34,685 bases of DNA from a virus (IMGVR_UViG_3300025083_000115:1-34685), one strand, 5' to 3'. Counted from the stretch's first letter, positions 15,086 through 21,325 are shown. Numbers and translations: made by a program. The notes: generated from the sequence alone by a model not told the origin.

Positions 15086-15555
15086 TCTTTATTATCAGAG
15101 GGTATATCAGTTATATCCTCTGATACATCAATCATATCATCTTGATTGTCTTCCCAGCTAATAGTCATTTCAGTTTTTTGATCTACCTTTTGAACCTTAT
15201 TATCAGAATATAAATCAGTAATCTTTCCTGCAACCCATTGAATGAACCGAGTTTTTTCCCTCACCCAAAGCACCTCGTTGGGTGATTCTATTTCTTGATA
15301 AGAAAATACTTGCATTAATTTATCAATTAAAGTTTGGATACCTAGCTTTCTAGCTTCAGTAATCTTAGCTTCTAACTCTGGATTTTTTCTCAAGTAAGCG
15401 TAGAACTTCATCAAGCTGAACGGATACTGTTTGTTTTGAAGTATCTCGGTAAGCGTATTTCCGTCTACCAATTTTTCTTGTATGGTAAATAGATCTTTCT
15501 CTGTTATCAATTCTTGGTTTGGTTTTGGTGTAATAGTATTCTTTGATTTGCTCAT
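15082..15555 (-). CDS. Terminase small subunit-like protein
   Basis: 157 residues. TIQEKLVDGNTLTEILQNK (about 24-42), then FYAYLRKNPELEAKITEARK, then RFIQWVAGKITDLY fit the Sf6/P22-like small terminase layout: helix-turn-helix DNA-binding start, YxxAR segment, RxxWxxxK helix and an acidic tail (DNQDDMIDVSEDITDI). It would recognise the packaging site. It is about 3.5 kb from terL and on a different operon. The first 191 bases overlap the upstream gene in another frame; the next in-frame ATG would cut into the domain, so I keep 15555. Confidence 0.65.
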   Translation of the reverse strand: MSKSKNTITPKPNQELITEKDLFTIQEKLVDGNTLTEILQNKQYPFSLMKFYAYLRKNPELEAKITEARKLGIQTLIDKLMQVFSYQEIESPNEVLWVREKTRFIQWVAGKITDLYSDNKVQKVDQKTEMTISWEDNQDDMIDVSEDITDIPSDNKD

Positions 15556-15787
15556 CAGTATAGTTCCTAAATTGTATTAGTTTTGATAGTTGTTTTATTC
15601 TTGTTTCATCTGTGTAATTAGCTTTGTTAAACTTATCATAGTTTTGAAATCCGTGAAACTTACATTTGAAAACCTTACCACCAGATAGTGGATAACCTTT
15701 CATTCTACAAGGTATTTTCTTTCCCTCTCTTAACCCAGCACGAGTGAAGCCTTGGCAAAATACCTTTCTCATTGGTCGACCCGTCAT
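15365..15787 (-). CDS. Small Cys/His protein with KFHG motif
   Basis: 140 residues. The first half, CQGFTRAGLREGKKIPCRMKG...VFKCKFHGF, contains three Cys and a His in the pattern of small phage proteins that usually carry C..KG....RCKFHGG, a likely metal site. The basic Arg/Tyr-rich rest (NRERSIYHTRKIGRRKYAYR) suggests nucleic-acid binding. The last 63 codons lie over the small-terminase gene in another frame. Start coupled to the initiator gene by TAATG at 15787. Function unknown. Confidence 0.6.
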   Translation of the reverse strand: MTGRPMRKVFCQGFTRAGLREGKKIPCRMKGYPLSGGKVFKCKFHGFQNYDKFNKANYTDETRIKQLSKLIQFRNYTDEQIKEYYYTKTKPRIDNRERSIYHTRKIGRRKYAYRDTSKQTVSVQLDEVLRLLEKKSRVRS

Positions 15788-16485
15788 TATTTATTTTCCC
15801 ATGGTTTAATCCCATTGCGTTTATTGTATTCAACTTTCTCTCTGTATCTTGGGTTAGCTTGTTTCTTTATTCTGGACAATGCCGATAGAATTTTATCCCC
15901 ACTAACATAAGTTGCTTTACTCTCTCTCTCATTATCTTCCTTTCTTTGAATGGCTAACTTACAGAGATAGACATTAGTTTTATCTTCTTTTAATTCGTTG
16001 ATAGGGAGCTTAGATAATTCATCTAATATCTTCTCCCTATCCCCTGCAAAACTCTTAACTATTTTACCTATGTTATAATGTATATTGTCTTCTACTAATG
16101 TAGCTAATGTTTGGCTATCTGACGCTAAATGTTTAGCTATCTTAGGGGTTGAGATAGCTAATGTTTGGCTATCATAAGTCTTCTCAGCTTTCAAAAATGT
16201 ATCATTAACAATATAAGTTTTACCAGATCGACCTCTAATATCTGATATGATATTTAATTTAACTAACTTAGATATTGCAGTTTTAATTGTGGCTCTACAT
16301 AAACCAGTATCTTTAGCAATAGTTTCGTGTCTCAACTGTGCCTTGTATCCATTTTTCTTCCAAGCATATTTCATTATAGATAAGAATACATTTAAGCAGG
16401 TAGATTTTTCTTCCCCATTTAAAATATTTAAGTGATGATACAGCTTATAAGTTACATGGAGAAAACCCCTAGTTGTTACGTTCAT
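15787..16485 (-). CDS. Winged-helix replication initiator, lambda O-like
   Basis: 232 residues. LRHETIAKDTGLCRATIKTA then ISKLVKLNIISDIRGRSGKT (about 52-92) is a clear helix-turn-helix with a wing, as in phage replication initiators. A linker (about 100-135) contains DSQTLA twice and is coded by three palindromic iterons (16101-16173). The C-terminal half is charged and ends in a basic KRNGIKPWENK. This is the arrangement of lambda O: N-terminal DNA binding, origin within the gene's own middle, C-terminal helicase-recruiting part. Coupled by TAATG to both neighbours. No helicase or helicase loader is visible, so host DnaB would have to be recruited. Confidence 0.7.
   Translation of the reverse strand: MNVTTRGFLHVTYKLYHHLNILNGEEKSTCLNVFLSIMKYAWKKNGYKAQLRHETIAKDTGLCRATIKTAISKLVKLNIISDIRGRSGKTYIVNDTFLKAEKTYDSQTLAISTPKIAKHLASDSQTLATLVEDNIHYNIGKIVKSFAGDREKILDELSKLPINELKEDKTNVYLCKLAIQRKEDNERESKATYVSGDKILSALSRIKKQANPRYREKVEYNKRNGIKPWENK
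16101..16173. repeat. Three palindromic iterons inside the initiator gene (probable origin)
   Basis: TAGCTAATGTTTGGCTATC occurs exactly at 16101-16119 and 16155-16173; a variant, GCTAAATGTTTAGCTATC, lies between at 16124-16141. Each is itself an inverted repeat (TAGCTAA/TTGGCTA with one mismatch; GCTAAA/TTTAGC perfect). The junction of copies 2 and 3 also forms a 9-bp inverted repeat TTAGCTATC/GATAGCTAA. An A+T-rich stretch flanks them (about 16055-16092). Iterons that are dyads inside an initiator gene next to A+T-rich DNA are the layout of the lambda origin. Confidence 0.7.
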
Positions 16486-16874
16486 TATTTATCCTTTCGT
16501 TTGGTTGATTTACATTTTAATTTGTGGTGGTCATGCAAGGATCTCAATATTATAACCCATTGATCCTCACTCATTAGTCTAAACTCTGTCTTAGAGCTAC
16601 GTATACGCTTGATCCTAAAGGTTAGGCTACTCGGTGTCAGTTCCTTATAGAATACTAAAAAGCAGGGTATATTTAGGCGTTCAGCGATGATCTTTGAGAG
16701 GGTTGTAGACTTAAATTGTTGACCTTTATCATAACAAGTCTCGATGATAGCTAAAGGCTCATAACAATACTGACAACACTCAACACTATCAATATCTATA
16801 TAAGCAATTTTATCATATTTCCTATGAAAATCTGAATATAAACCATTACTGAAAGCATACACATCTCTAGCCAT
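16485..16874 (-). CDS. Possible nuclease-like phage protein
   Basis: 129 residues. AYIDIDSVECCQYCYEPLAI (24-43) then IE (44-45), followed by a helix and IPCFLVFYK (69-77), recalls a phage family with a (D/E)-rich restriction-endonuclease-like core (DxDxxE...PxALIE...K...PxxVVxY). CCQYC gives a Cys cluster. The usual E-x-K ending is not obvious (here IETC), so activity is uncertain. It lies between the initiator and the Mom-like gene and overlaps the latter by 8 bases. Basic C-terminus (HKLKCKSTKRKDK). Confidence 0.45.
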   Translation of the reverse strand: MARDVYAFSNGLYSDFHRKYDKIAYIDIDSVECCQYCYEPLAIIETCYDKGQQFKSTTLSKIIAERLNIPCFLVFYKELTPSSLTFRIKRIRSSKTEFRLMSEDQWVIILRSLHDHHKLKCKSTKRKDK

Positions 16875-17448
16875 TTATAACCTCATTTTTTTTAGGGTAA
16901 TTTAATAAAGGATATTTTAAATTATTTAAAAAATATTTTTTATCTTTTTTATTACCAACTAAATAAACATATCTATGCTTAGAACTTCTAAAAATTCTTT
17001 TTGTTTTATCTCCTAAATGGTGTCTTGGATGTTTACCATTTTTACTTGCCATATCTGTTCTAGGTTTACTCGTTCCTGTAAAGTAAAAGTTAGTTGCTTG
17101 ATATATAAAACCTACATGATTTTGATTTGTATCAGCATAAGAAACAACTATCTTTGGTTTAGGTAAAAGTTGTAAAGATTTTCCAACTAACATTGATGCT
17201 TCATTTTTTTTATTATATTTTAAAACTAATCTATTCAATTCAATTACAAAAGATTTATTTTCTAATCCAGCAATCCCCTTGCATAAACTGGGAGAAGCAG
17301 GAGAACCATAACTAACTATACCAACTAATTCATTATTTAAAAATAAACCATAAGCATAAGATATACTAGGCATACGCTTGGCATAATGTATATTTAAAAT
17401 AAAAGGTTTAGTATCATTATAATTAATTTTTTTTACTTCATATACCAT
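16867..17448 (-). CDS. Mom-like DNA adenine modification protein (GNAT fold)
   Basis: 193 residues. Diagnostic segments in order: HYAKRMPSISYAYGLF (21-36), ELVGIVSYGSPASPSLCKGI (40-59), ELNRLVL (70-76), ASMLVGKSL (84-92), IVVSYADTNQNHVGFIYQAT (100-119), TGTSKPRTDM (124-133) and SSKHRYVYLVG. These match the phage Mu Mom family, GNAT-related enzymes that convert adenines in DNA to N6-carbamoylmethyl-type adenine and so block restriction. In phage this protects progeny DNA. It is embedded in the replication operon, overlapping a 52-residue coiled-coil gene upstream by 11 bases and the next gene by 8. No companion gene like Mu Com is recognised. Confidence 0.8.
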   Translation of the reverse strand: MVYEVKKINYNDTKPFILNIHYAKRMPSISYAYGLFLNNELVGIVSYGSPASPSLCKGIAGLENKSFVIELNRLVLKYNKKNEASMLVGKSLQLLPKPKIVVSYADTNQNHVGFIYQATNFYFTGTSKPRTDMASKNGKHPRHHLGDKTKRIFRSSKHRYVYLVGNKKDKKYFLNNLKYPLLNYPKKNEVING

Positions 17449-17596
17449 TATTTTTTAATATCCTTATCTCGTTTTCTTTCTCTTCAATCTCTTTCTCAAG
17501 TGCAAAAATTATATCAGCTTGTTTCTTAATATATTTCTTTGCTCGTTTTAATTCTAACTTGCAATCAGTTTCATCAAAGATTCCAGAGTATGTCAT
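17438..17596 (-). CDS. Small coiled-coil protein upstream of the Mom-like gene
   Basis: 52 residues (MTYSGIFDETDCKLELKRAK...FALEKEIEEKENEIRILKNN), mostly one charged helix with heptads in the second half. ATG overlaps the previous TGA (ATGA, 17596-17593) and its stop overlaps the Mom-like start by 11 bases. It fills the space exactly. It could help translation or activity of the Mom-like protein, but that is only inferred from coupling. Confidence 0.6.
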   Translation of the reverse strand: MTYSGIFDETDCKLELKRAKKYIKKQADIIFALEKEIEEKENEIRILKNNGI

Positions 17597-17853
17597 TTCT
17601 CGTATATAATTTTCTTAACTACTGATCTAGGATATGCAGTTATATTTCCAACAGATAGTTTATCTTCATCATAAGAATAAGAAGTAAAGATCTTAACTAC
17701 TTTAGAATCTTTATAATATAGATAACCAATATCCTCACACCAAGAATAGCTGAACTTATCAACATCAGCTAGATCATCATACCATTGGCTCGAGCTGCAT
17801 ATGTCAACCCAAATTACACGCACCTTTTTATATGGTAGTTTTTTCTTAGTCAT
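17593..17853 (-). CDS. Small conserved-looking protein, first gene of the replication operon
   Basis: 86 residues from ATG 17853 (MTKKKLPYKKVRVIWVDICS), chosen over an upstream TTG because GGAGAG lies just before it. VRVIWVDICSSSQWYDDL and the following SWCEDIGYLYYKD...KIFTSY fit a small phage protein of unknown role (WxDI...SxW...xxxGYL). It is the promoter-proximal gene, facing the divergent region 17854-17939. Confidence 0.55.
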   Translation of the reverse strand: MTKKKLPYKKVRVIWVDICSSSQWYDDLADVDKFSYSWCEDIGYLYYKDSKVVKIFTSYSYDEDKLSVGNITAYPRSVVKKIIYEK

Positions 17854-17939
17854 TTTCTCTCCGTTATACAATTATAATTATCCGTTGACAACCCATTAAA
17901 ATCATTGTAATCGTTACAAAAAAAACAGAAAGAAAAAAA
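17854..17939. promoter_or_regulatory. Divergent promoter/operator between replication and recombination operons
   Basis: 86 bases. Rightward: TTGACA (17885-17890) with TGTAAT 15 bases on (17906-17911), a weakly spaced promoter. Leftward: TTGTCA then 17 bases then TATAAC, close to the gene start. The dyad TTGTAA-TCG-TTACAA (17905-17919) overlaps the rightward -10 candidate, as an operator would, and shares GTAACGAT with the dyad at 12130. An AGAAAGAAAA stretch precedes the exonuclease ATG. Confidence 0.5.
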
Positions 17940-18887
17940 ATGGAAAACGATAAAATAAAAAAAGCTGAAGATTCCTTCTTACTTCGTCAGAAGAAAGCAT
18001 TCTCAATATTTAATGGTGGCGAAGGATTAGATCATTGGTCTTATTCATCAACATCAACACCTTTTGCAAAAAATTTATTAGGTTATACTTTCCCTCAAGA
18101 AGTTAGAAGGAAGTTTCCATTTAGATACAAAGCAAACTTTGGTAACTTAGTTAATAATGTGGTGCAGAAACAGATCGCAGATGTAATTTATAAATCTAAA
18201 ACAATTAAAGAAACAGAATGGGATAAAGATTATAAAGTTTGTTTCGATCAAGAAAAAGAAAACATAAATGCAAACCCACCTGTTGACGCAAAGGATAAGT
18301 TCGGTAGAGAAGCGATGATTAAGTTTGCCGAAGATTGTATTCCAATCACAAAGAAAGTTGTGCAAGATATTATTGGTAAGGATAAATTAGTTTGTGAAAG
18401 ATATGTAGAACTAAAAGAGTTTGACATGATCAAGCCTGTCATTGGTCGTATCGATTATGAAACTAAAACAAAATTTATAGAATTAAAAACTAAGCCACCT
18501 AATTTAAGAAAGGTTAAAGGCAAAGAAGAGTGGAAGATGATCACTCAAGATCTACCTTCGGAGCCTACGATTGAGAACCTTACACAGACTTCGTTCTACT
18601 ACATGGCAACAAAGAAGATACCTCACTTGGTATATGTTAATGATAAAGATTATATCATCTTTGATAAGAGCCATGAGTTAATGAAGGCAGATCATTTGCA
18701 ACATCTTTACAATATCATGATAGATAAAATTCTAACATGGGAGAAGATGATTATGTTTTGTGAGGGTAACATCAATAGATTAGCTAACATGATGGAGCCA
18801 CCAGATCTTAATCATTTCTTTTACTATAAAGATTTAGCAGATGAACAAGTACAATTAATCAATAAACTATGGGGTATAAAAATATGA
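17940..18887 (+). CDS. RecB/Cas4-like PD-(D/E)XK exonuclease
   Basis: 315 residues. The nuclease core reads VIGRIDYETKTKFIELKTK: Asp172, then Glu181-Leu-Lys183, the D...ExK metal site. It is followed by QTSFY (216-220), the QxxxY motif of RecB-type nucleases, and a strand IPHLVYV. An upstream N-terminal helix region (ANFGNLVNNVVQK) has the usual position of the GxxxH-like motif, although the His is not evident. It would resect double-strand ends for the ERF-like protein encoded next, with which it is coupled by ATGA (18884-18887). Together they form a phage recombination pair. Confidence 0.8.
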   Translation: MENDKIKKAEDSFLLRQKKAFSIFNGGEGLDHWSYSSTSTPFAKNLLGYTFPQEVRRKFPFRYKANFGNLVNNVVQKQIADVIYKSKTIKETEWDKDYKVCFDQEKENINANPPVDAKDKFGREAMIKFAEDCIPITKKVVQDIIGKDKLVCERYVELKEFDMIKPVIGRIDYETKTKFIELKTKPPNLRKVKGKEEWKMITQDLPSEPTIENLTQTSFYYMATKKIPHLVYVNDKDYIIFDKSHELMKADHLQHLYNIMIDKILTWEKMIMFCEGNINRLANMMEPPDLNHFFYYKDLADEQVQLINKLWGIKI

Positions 18888-19555
18888 GTAGTGAAACAAA
18901 CGTGTATCAAATGAAGGGAAACAATATGGGTAACATACATAAGAAACTTTACAACGCCTGTAATCATGCGAGTGGTGTAAAGAAAGCAAGCAAGGTTAAA
19001 GGTATGCCTTTTAATCCTTTGCTACATGATGACGTACAAAGAGTTGCAATGTCAGCTCTATTAGAAAATGGATTATATCCAACCTGCAATTATGTAACAG
19101 ACATCACAGAAAAATGTGTGATCGTTACTTGCACCATGAGAATAACTGACATCGATGATCCAAAAAGTTTTATTGTGATCGATGGATGTACTGCCATGGG
19201 TGGATTAGATAAGTATGGAACAGGTCAAGCAATGTCATACAGTAGAAAGTATGCGTTCTTGAATGCTCTTAACTTAAAGACAGGTATGGATTTAGAAGAT
19301 GGTTACAATGCTAAACCATTCCAACAAAATTCTGCGGAGCAATCCTCAGAACCTACCTACCTCGATGATGAGATAGATGTAGAAGAGATCATTAACAGGA
19401 TTACAGAAACTAAAACTGTTAAACAATTATCAGCAGTTAAAAGCCAAGTAAGATCAGTTGTTGGTCATCTTAAAAACAATAACTTCAAAGCATACGAACA
19501 GATCAGAGATGCAAGTAGTAAGCATGAAGTCAAACTAAACAATAATCAACAGTAG
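18884..19555 (+). CDS. ERF-type single-strand annealing protein
   Basis: 223 residues from the ATG overlapping the previous stop (ATGA). YGTGQAMSYSRKYAFLNALN with LKTGMDLEDGY is the signature end of the ERF annealing core, and IVTCTMRITDIDDP...FIVIDG its strands. A linker and a charged helical C-terminus follow. It anneals resected strands and drives recombination and concatemer formation. An alternative start at 18926 (MGNIHKKLYNA) has a good AAGGG site 7 bases upstream and begins where ERF proteins usually begin; both could be used. Confidence 0.8.
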   Translation: MSSETNVYQMKGNNMGNIHKKLYNACNHASGVKKASKVKGMPFNPLLHDDVQRVAMSALLENGLYPTCNYVTDITEKCVIVTCTMRITDIDDPKSFIVIDGCTAMGGLDKYGTGQAMSYSRKYAFLNALNLKTGMDLEDGYNAKPFQQNSAEQSSEPTYLDDEIDVEEIINRITETKTVKQLSAVKSQVRSVVGHLKNNNFKAYEQIRDASSKHEVKLNNNQQ

Positions 19556-19577
19556 TTGATATAACCAAGGAGTAAAC

Positions 19578-19883
19578 ATGGATAATAAATCCGAAAAAAT
19601 ATACATTAACCTAACCAAGAACCCAGATTGGAAGTCTCCAGAAGATAAACTTCCTATATATGTTGGTCCAAAAAATATGAAACATCCAGATAAGAACTGG
19701 ACTATTGGAGTAAACATTAATGGTAAATGGTACAACCAAGCTGCGTTCCCATCTAAAGATCAAGATGGAAATTTAAAAGCTGGTGAGTTGACTATAATTT
19801 TAACACCAAGTGGAGCAGGTAAACCTGCGAATAATAGCTTTGCAAAAGCAAATGATGGTGGTAATAACGAATATACCTTTTAA
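19578..19883 (+). CDS. Unknown protein downstream of the annealing gene (possible ssDNA-binding helper)
   Basis: 101 residues. Beta-rich segments (IYINLTKNPDW, WTIGVNINGKWYNQAAFP, GELTIILTP) suggest a small barrel, then a Gly/Asn/Ala-rich flexible tail ending EYTF. A barrel plus flexible tail with a hydrophobic end is what one expects of a small SSB-like protein, and the place beside exonuclease and annealing protein fits. The tail is not acidic enough to be convincing. Ribosome site AAGGAG, 6 bases before the ATG. Confidence 0.5.
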   Translation: MDNKSEKIYINLTKNPDWKSPEDKLPIYVGPKNMKHPDKNWTIGVNINGKWYNQAAFPSKDQDGNLKAGELTIILTPSGAGKPANNSFAKANDGGNNEYTF

Positions 19884-19901
19884 CTTAGGCTAAAGGGTAT
19901 C

Positions 19902-19950
19902 AAGCAGGGTGGGGTTTTTTTCCCTTTCTATCGTTTTCCCCACCTTGCTT
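19902..19950 (+). terminator. Large hairpin after the recombination genes
   Basis: AAGCAGGGTGGGG (19902-19914) pairs with CCCCACCTTGCTT (19938-19950) at 12 of 13 positions. The loop is 23 bases and pyrimidine-rich, starting with seven T. A run of A rather than T follows the stem, so it is not a standard rightward terminator, but the stem is by far the most G+C-rich piece nearby. It separates 17940-19883 from 19967-21080. Confidence 0.5.
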
Positions 19951-19966
19951 AAAAAAAGGATTTAAT

Positions 19967-20176
19967 ATGACAGACAATATAAAAGAACCAGCACACTACA
20001 TAGCAAACAAGATTGAACCAATAGATTTTATTATCGAAAACAATTTTAATTTCTGTGAGGGTAATGTAATTAAATATATTTCTAGATATAAAAGAAAGAA
20101 TGGTATTGAAGATCTTAAAAAAGCAAGACAGTATATAGATTTTTTGATCAAAAAAGAAGTTGAAAAAAGTAAATAA
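19967..20176 (+). CDS. DUF3310 protein
   Basis: 69 residues. PAHYIANKIEPIDFI then NFCEGNVIKYISRYKRKNG and IEDLKKARQYIDFLI cover the whole DUF3310 pattern (PxHY...IEpIdfI...fceGNviKYi.Ry..K.g.eDLkKA..Yl). These small phage proteins are common beside DNA metabolism genes; some are described as nucleotide kinase-like, but the activity is unclear. A ribosome site AAAAGGA precedes the ATG. Confidence 0.88.
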   Translation: MTDNIKEPAHYIANKIEPIDFIIENNFNFCEGNVIKYISRYKRKNGIEDLKKARQYIDFLIKKEVEKSK

Positions 20177-20178
20177 GT

Positions 20179-20433
20179 ATGACAAAATTTAAAAGAATTA
20201 TCAATGGGGAGTGTCATTTTCAAATGATTGAACTCTTTGATGATACAGAGAAAGCTGCAAACAACTCGAATAGAGGAGAGTTTGTAGAATGCAAGATCAA
20301 TAATTTAAAATTTGATTTTGCAACAGTAGCAAAGGAGCATGATGGAAGACATCAAAGTTCGTCTGCAAAAGTTGAAGGATCTTCAAGCGAAGAAACACGA
20401 GAAGTATCTGGAAGCAAAGCACAAAGTAAATAA
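20179..20433 (+). CDS. Small unknown protein
   Basis: 84 residues. The first half (GECHFQMIELFDDTEKAANN...FDFATVAKEHDG) looks folded; the last 30 residues are Ser/Glu/Lys low-complexity (KVEGSSSEETREVSGSKAQSK). That tail overlaps a separate gene (20342-20503) in another frame, so its composition may be dictated by the other gene. It starts 2 bases after the DUF3310 stop. No family recognised. Confidence 0.5.
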   Translation: MTKFKRIINGECHFQMIELFDDTEKAANNSNRGEFVECKINNLKFDFATVAKEHDGRHQSSSAKVEGSSSEETREVSGSKAQSK

Positions 20434-20503
20434 GTATCAACAAGATTCTTATAAATTACTTTGGCAAATAGAGCAGACAAAAGAAAAGTTAATGGCAAGT
20501 TAA
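20342..20503 (+). CDS. Small coiled-coil protein, overlapping out of frame
   Basis: 53 residues (MEDIKVRLQKLKDLQAKKHE...), a single charged helix with heptads and one Trp. AAGGAG lies 4 bases before the ATG, a better signal than most genes here have. It overlaps the preceding gene by 92 bases in another frame. Function unknown. Confidence 0.55.
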   Translation: MEDIKVRLQKLKDLQAKKHEKYLEAKHKVNKYQQDSYKLLWQIEQTKEKLMAS

Positions 20504-20504
20504 G

Positions 20505-20519
20505 CTATTAACTTAATAG
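20505..20519. promoter_or_regulatory. Perfect palindrome upstream of the DnaA-like gene
   Basis: CTATTAA-C-TTAATAG is a perfect 7-bp-arm dyad, 33 bases before the chosen ATG at 20553 and 1 base after the preceding stop. It could be an operator for autoregulation; it also sits in A+T-rich DNA where such dyads can arise by chance. Confidence 0.35.
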
Positions 20520-20552
20520 TTGAAAAAAAAGAAAGGAAACTGTAGGGGATCT

Positions 20553-21080
20553 ATGACCATAAATGTAAGTCAACACTATAATAAACACATCAATAAACTA
20601 AATCAAAACAACTTTATCTACAAAGTTAAGAAAGCATTTTACCTTTTAACAAACCAAGAAGAAAGATTATATGAGGTAGGGTTTTCAGAAGGATTTTTGT
20701 ACGCAGCAGAACTAATGCAAAGACAACCAATAATGGATAGCAATAACAAAACTAAAGTTGCTACTACATTTAAAACAAAGAACGCAAACTTGGAAGTCGT
20801 ATCTAAACTTGTAGATAAAGTGTGTGAGAAATATACTGTTAGCAAACATGACATCTTTAGTAAAGGTAGAACAAGGGATGTAGTTCGAGCAAGAAGTATA
20901 ATATATAATCTATTGTATGAAGGTTACAATGTTAGCCTATCTTCTATGGCTAGAGTATTTAATCAAGATCATACTACAATCATTCACTCTATAAGAAACA
21001 AACAAGATAAGAAAAATTATTGGGGTGCAGAAAATTCTATATGGCAAGAGTTCGAAGAACTAAAACAAATTAATATTTAA
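20553..21080 (+). CDS. DnaA domain IV-like DNA-binding protein
   Basis: 175 residues from ATG 20553, preferred to an upstream TTG (20520) because AGGGGA lies 5 bases before it. The C-terminal part, YTVSKHDIFSKGRTRDVVRA (104-123), RSIIYNLLYEGYNVSLSSMA, then FNQDHTTIIHSIRNK, matches DnaA domain IV, whose DHTTV-type motif contacts the DnaA box. There is no AAA+ domain. It may bind host or phage DnaA boxes to recruit or block host initiation, or act as a regulator. It ends the rightward operon and overlaps the opposing gene end by 4 bases. Confidence 0.75.
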   Translation: MTINVSQHYNKHINKLNQNNFIYKVKKAFYLLTNQEERLYEVGFSEGFLYAAELMQRQPIMDSNNKTKVATTFKTKNANLEVVSKLVDKVCEKYTVSKHDIFSKGRTRDVVRARSIIYNLLYEGYNVSLSSMARVFNQDHTTIIHSIRNKQDKKNYWGAENSIWQEFEELKQINI

Positions 21081-21325
21081 CTGTAGCTTCTATATCTTTT
21101 TACTTTAGAAGCTATAGACTTAGGTTGCTTACTAAATTGTTTACCAGATTTTTTAGCTTTTCTTTTTGCAGCAGTAGTTCTTGCATACTCTGAAGCAGAT
21201 AAGTTTTTTATCGCTGCACTTGGAAGATACCTTTCTCCAGTAACTGATGATTTTTTTCCAGACTTTGTTCGCCATTTCTGTTTGCTCCATGCTTTTAAAC
21301 TTCGTTGTCGTTTAGCCAATGCCAT
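21077..21325 (-). CDS. Small basic protein, last gene of the late operon
   Basis: 82 residues, Lys/Arg/Ser-rich. SLKAWSKQKWRTKSGKKSS, TGERYLPSAAIKNLSASEYA and KRKAKKSGKQFSKQPKSIA are recurring words of a small protein widespread in marine phages. Role unknown; DNA binding or virion packing is a guess from the charge. The ATG overlaps no upstream stop but the previous gene's TAA meets it as TAATG (21327-21323). Confidence 0.65.
   Translation of the reverse strand: MALAKRQRSLKAWSKQKWRTKSGKKSSVTGERYLPSAAIKNLSASEYARTTAAKRKAKKSGKQFSKQPKSIASKVKRYRSYS
21084..21114. terminator. Hairpin at the convergent end of two operons
   Basis: TAGCTTCTA (21084-21092) and TAGAAGCTA (21106-21114) pair perfectly with a 13-base loop, extendable to 12 positions with one mismatch. 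It lies just after the stop of the rightward DnaA-like gene and inside the last codons of the leftward gene. A two-way terminator is plausible, though no T run follows on either strand. Confidence 0.45.

Noticed and set aside
15093-15125. Hairpin TATCAGAGG/CCTCTGATA as a two-way terminator at the convergent junction
   Set aside because: Nine perfect pairs, but it is inside the acidic tail of the small-terminase-like gene with no T run on either side. The repeat may follow from the coded residues. Left unlisted as a feature.
16101-16173. CRISPR-like repeat array
   Set aside because: Only three copies, spacers of 4 and 13 bases, repeats of 18-19 bases that are each palindromic, and they lie inside a coding gene. 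Iterons fit better.
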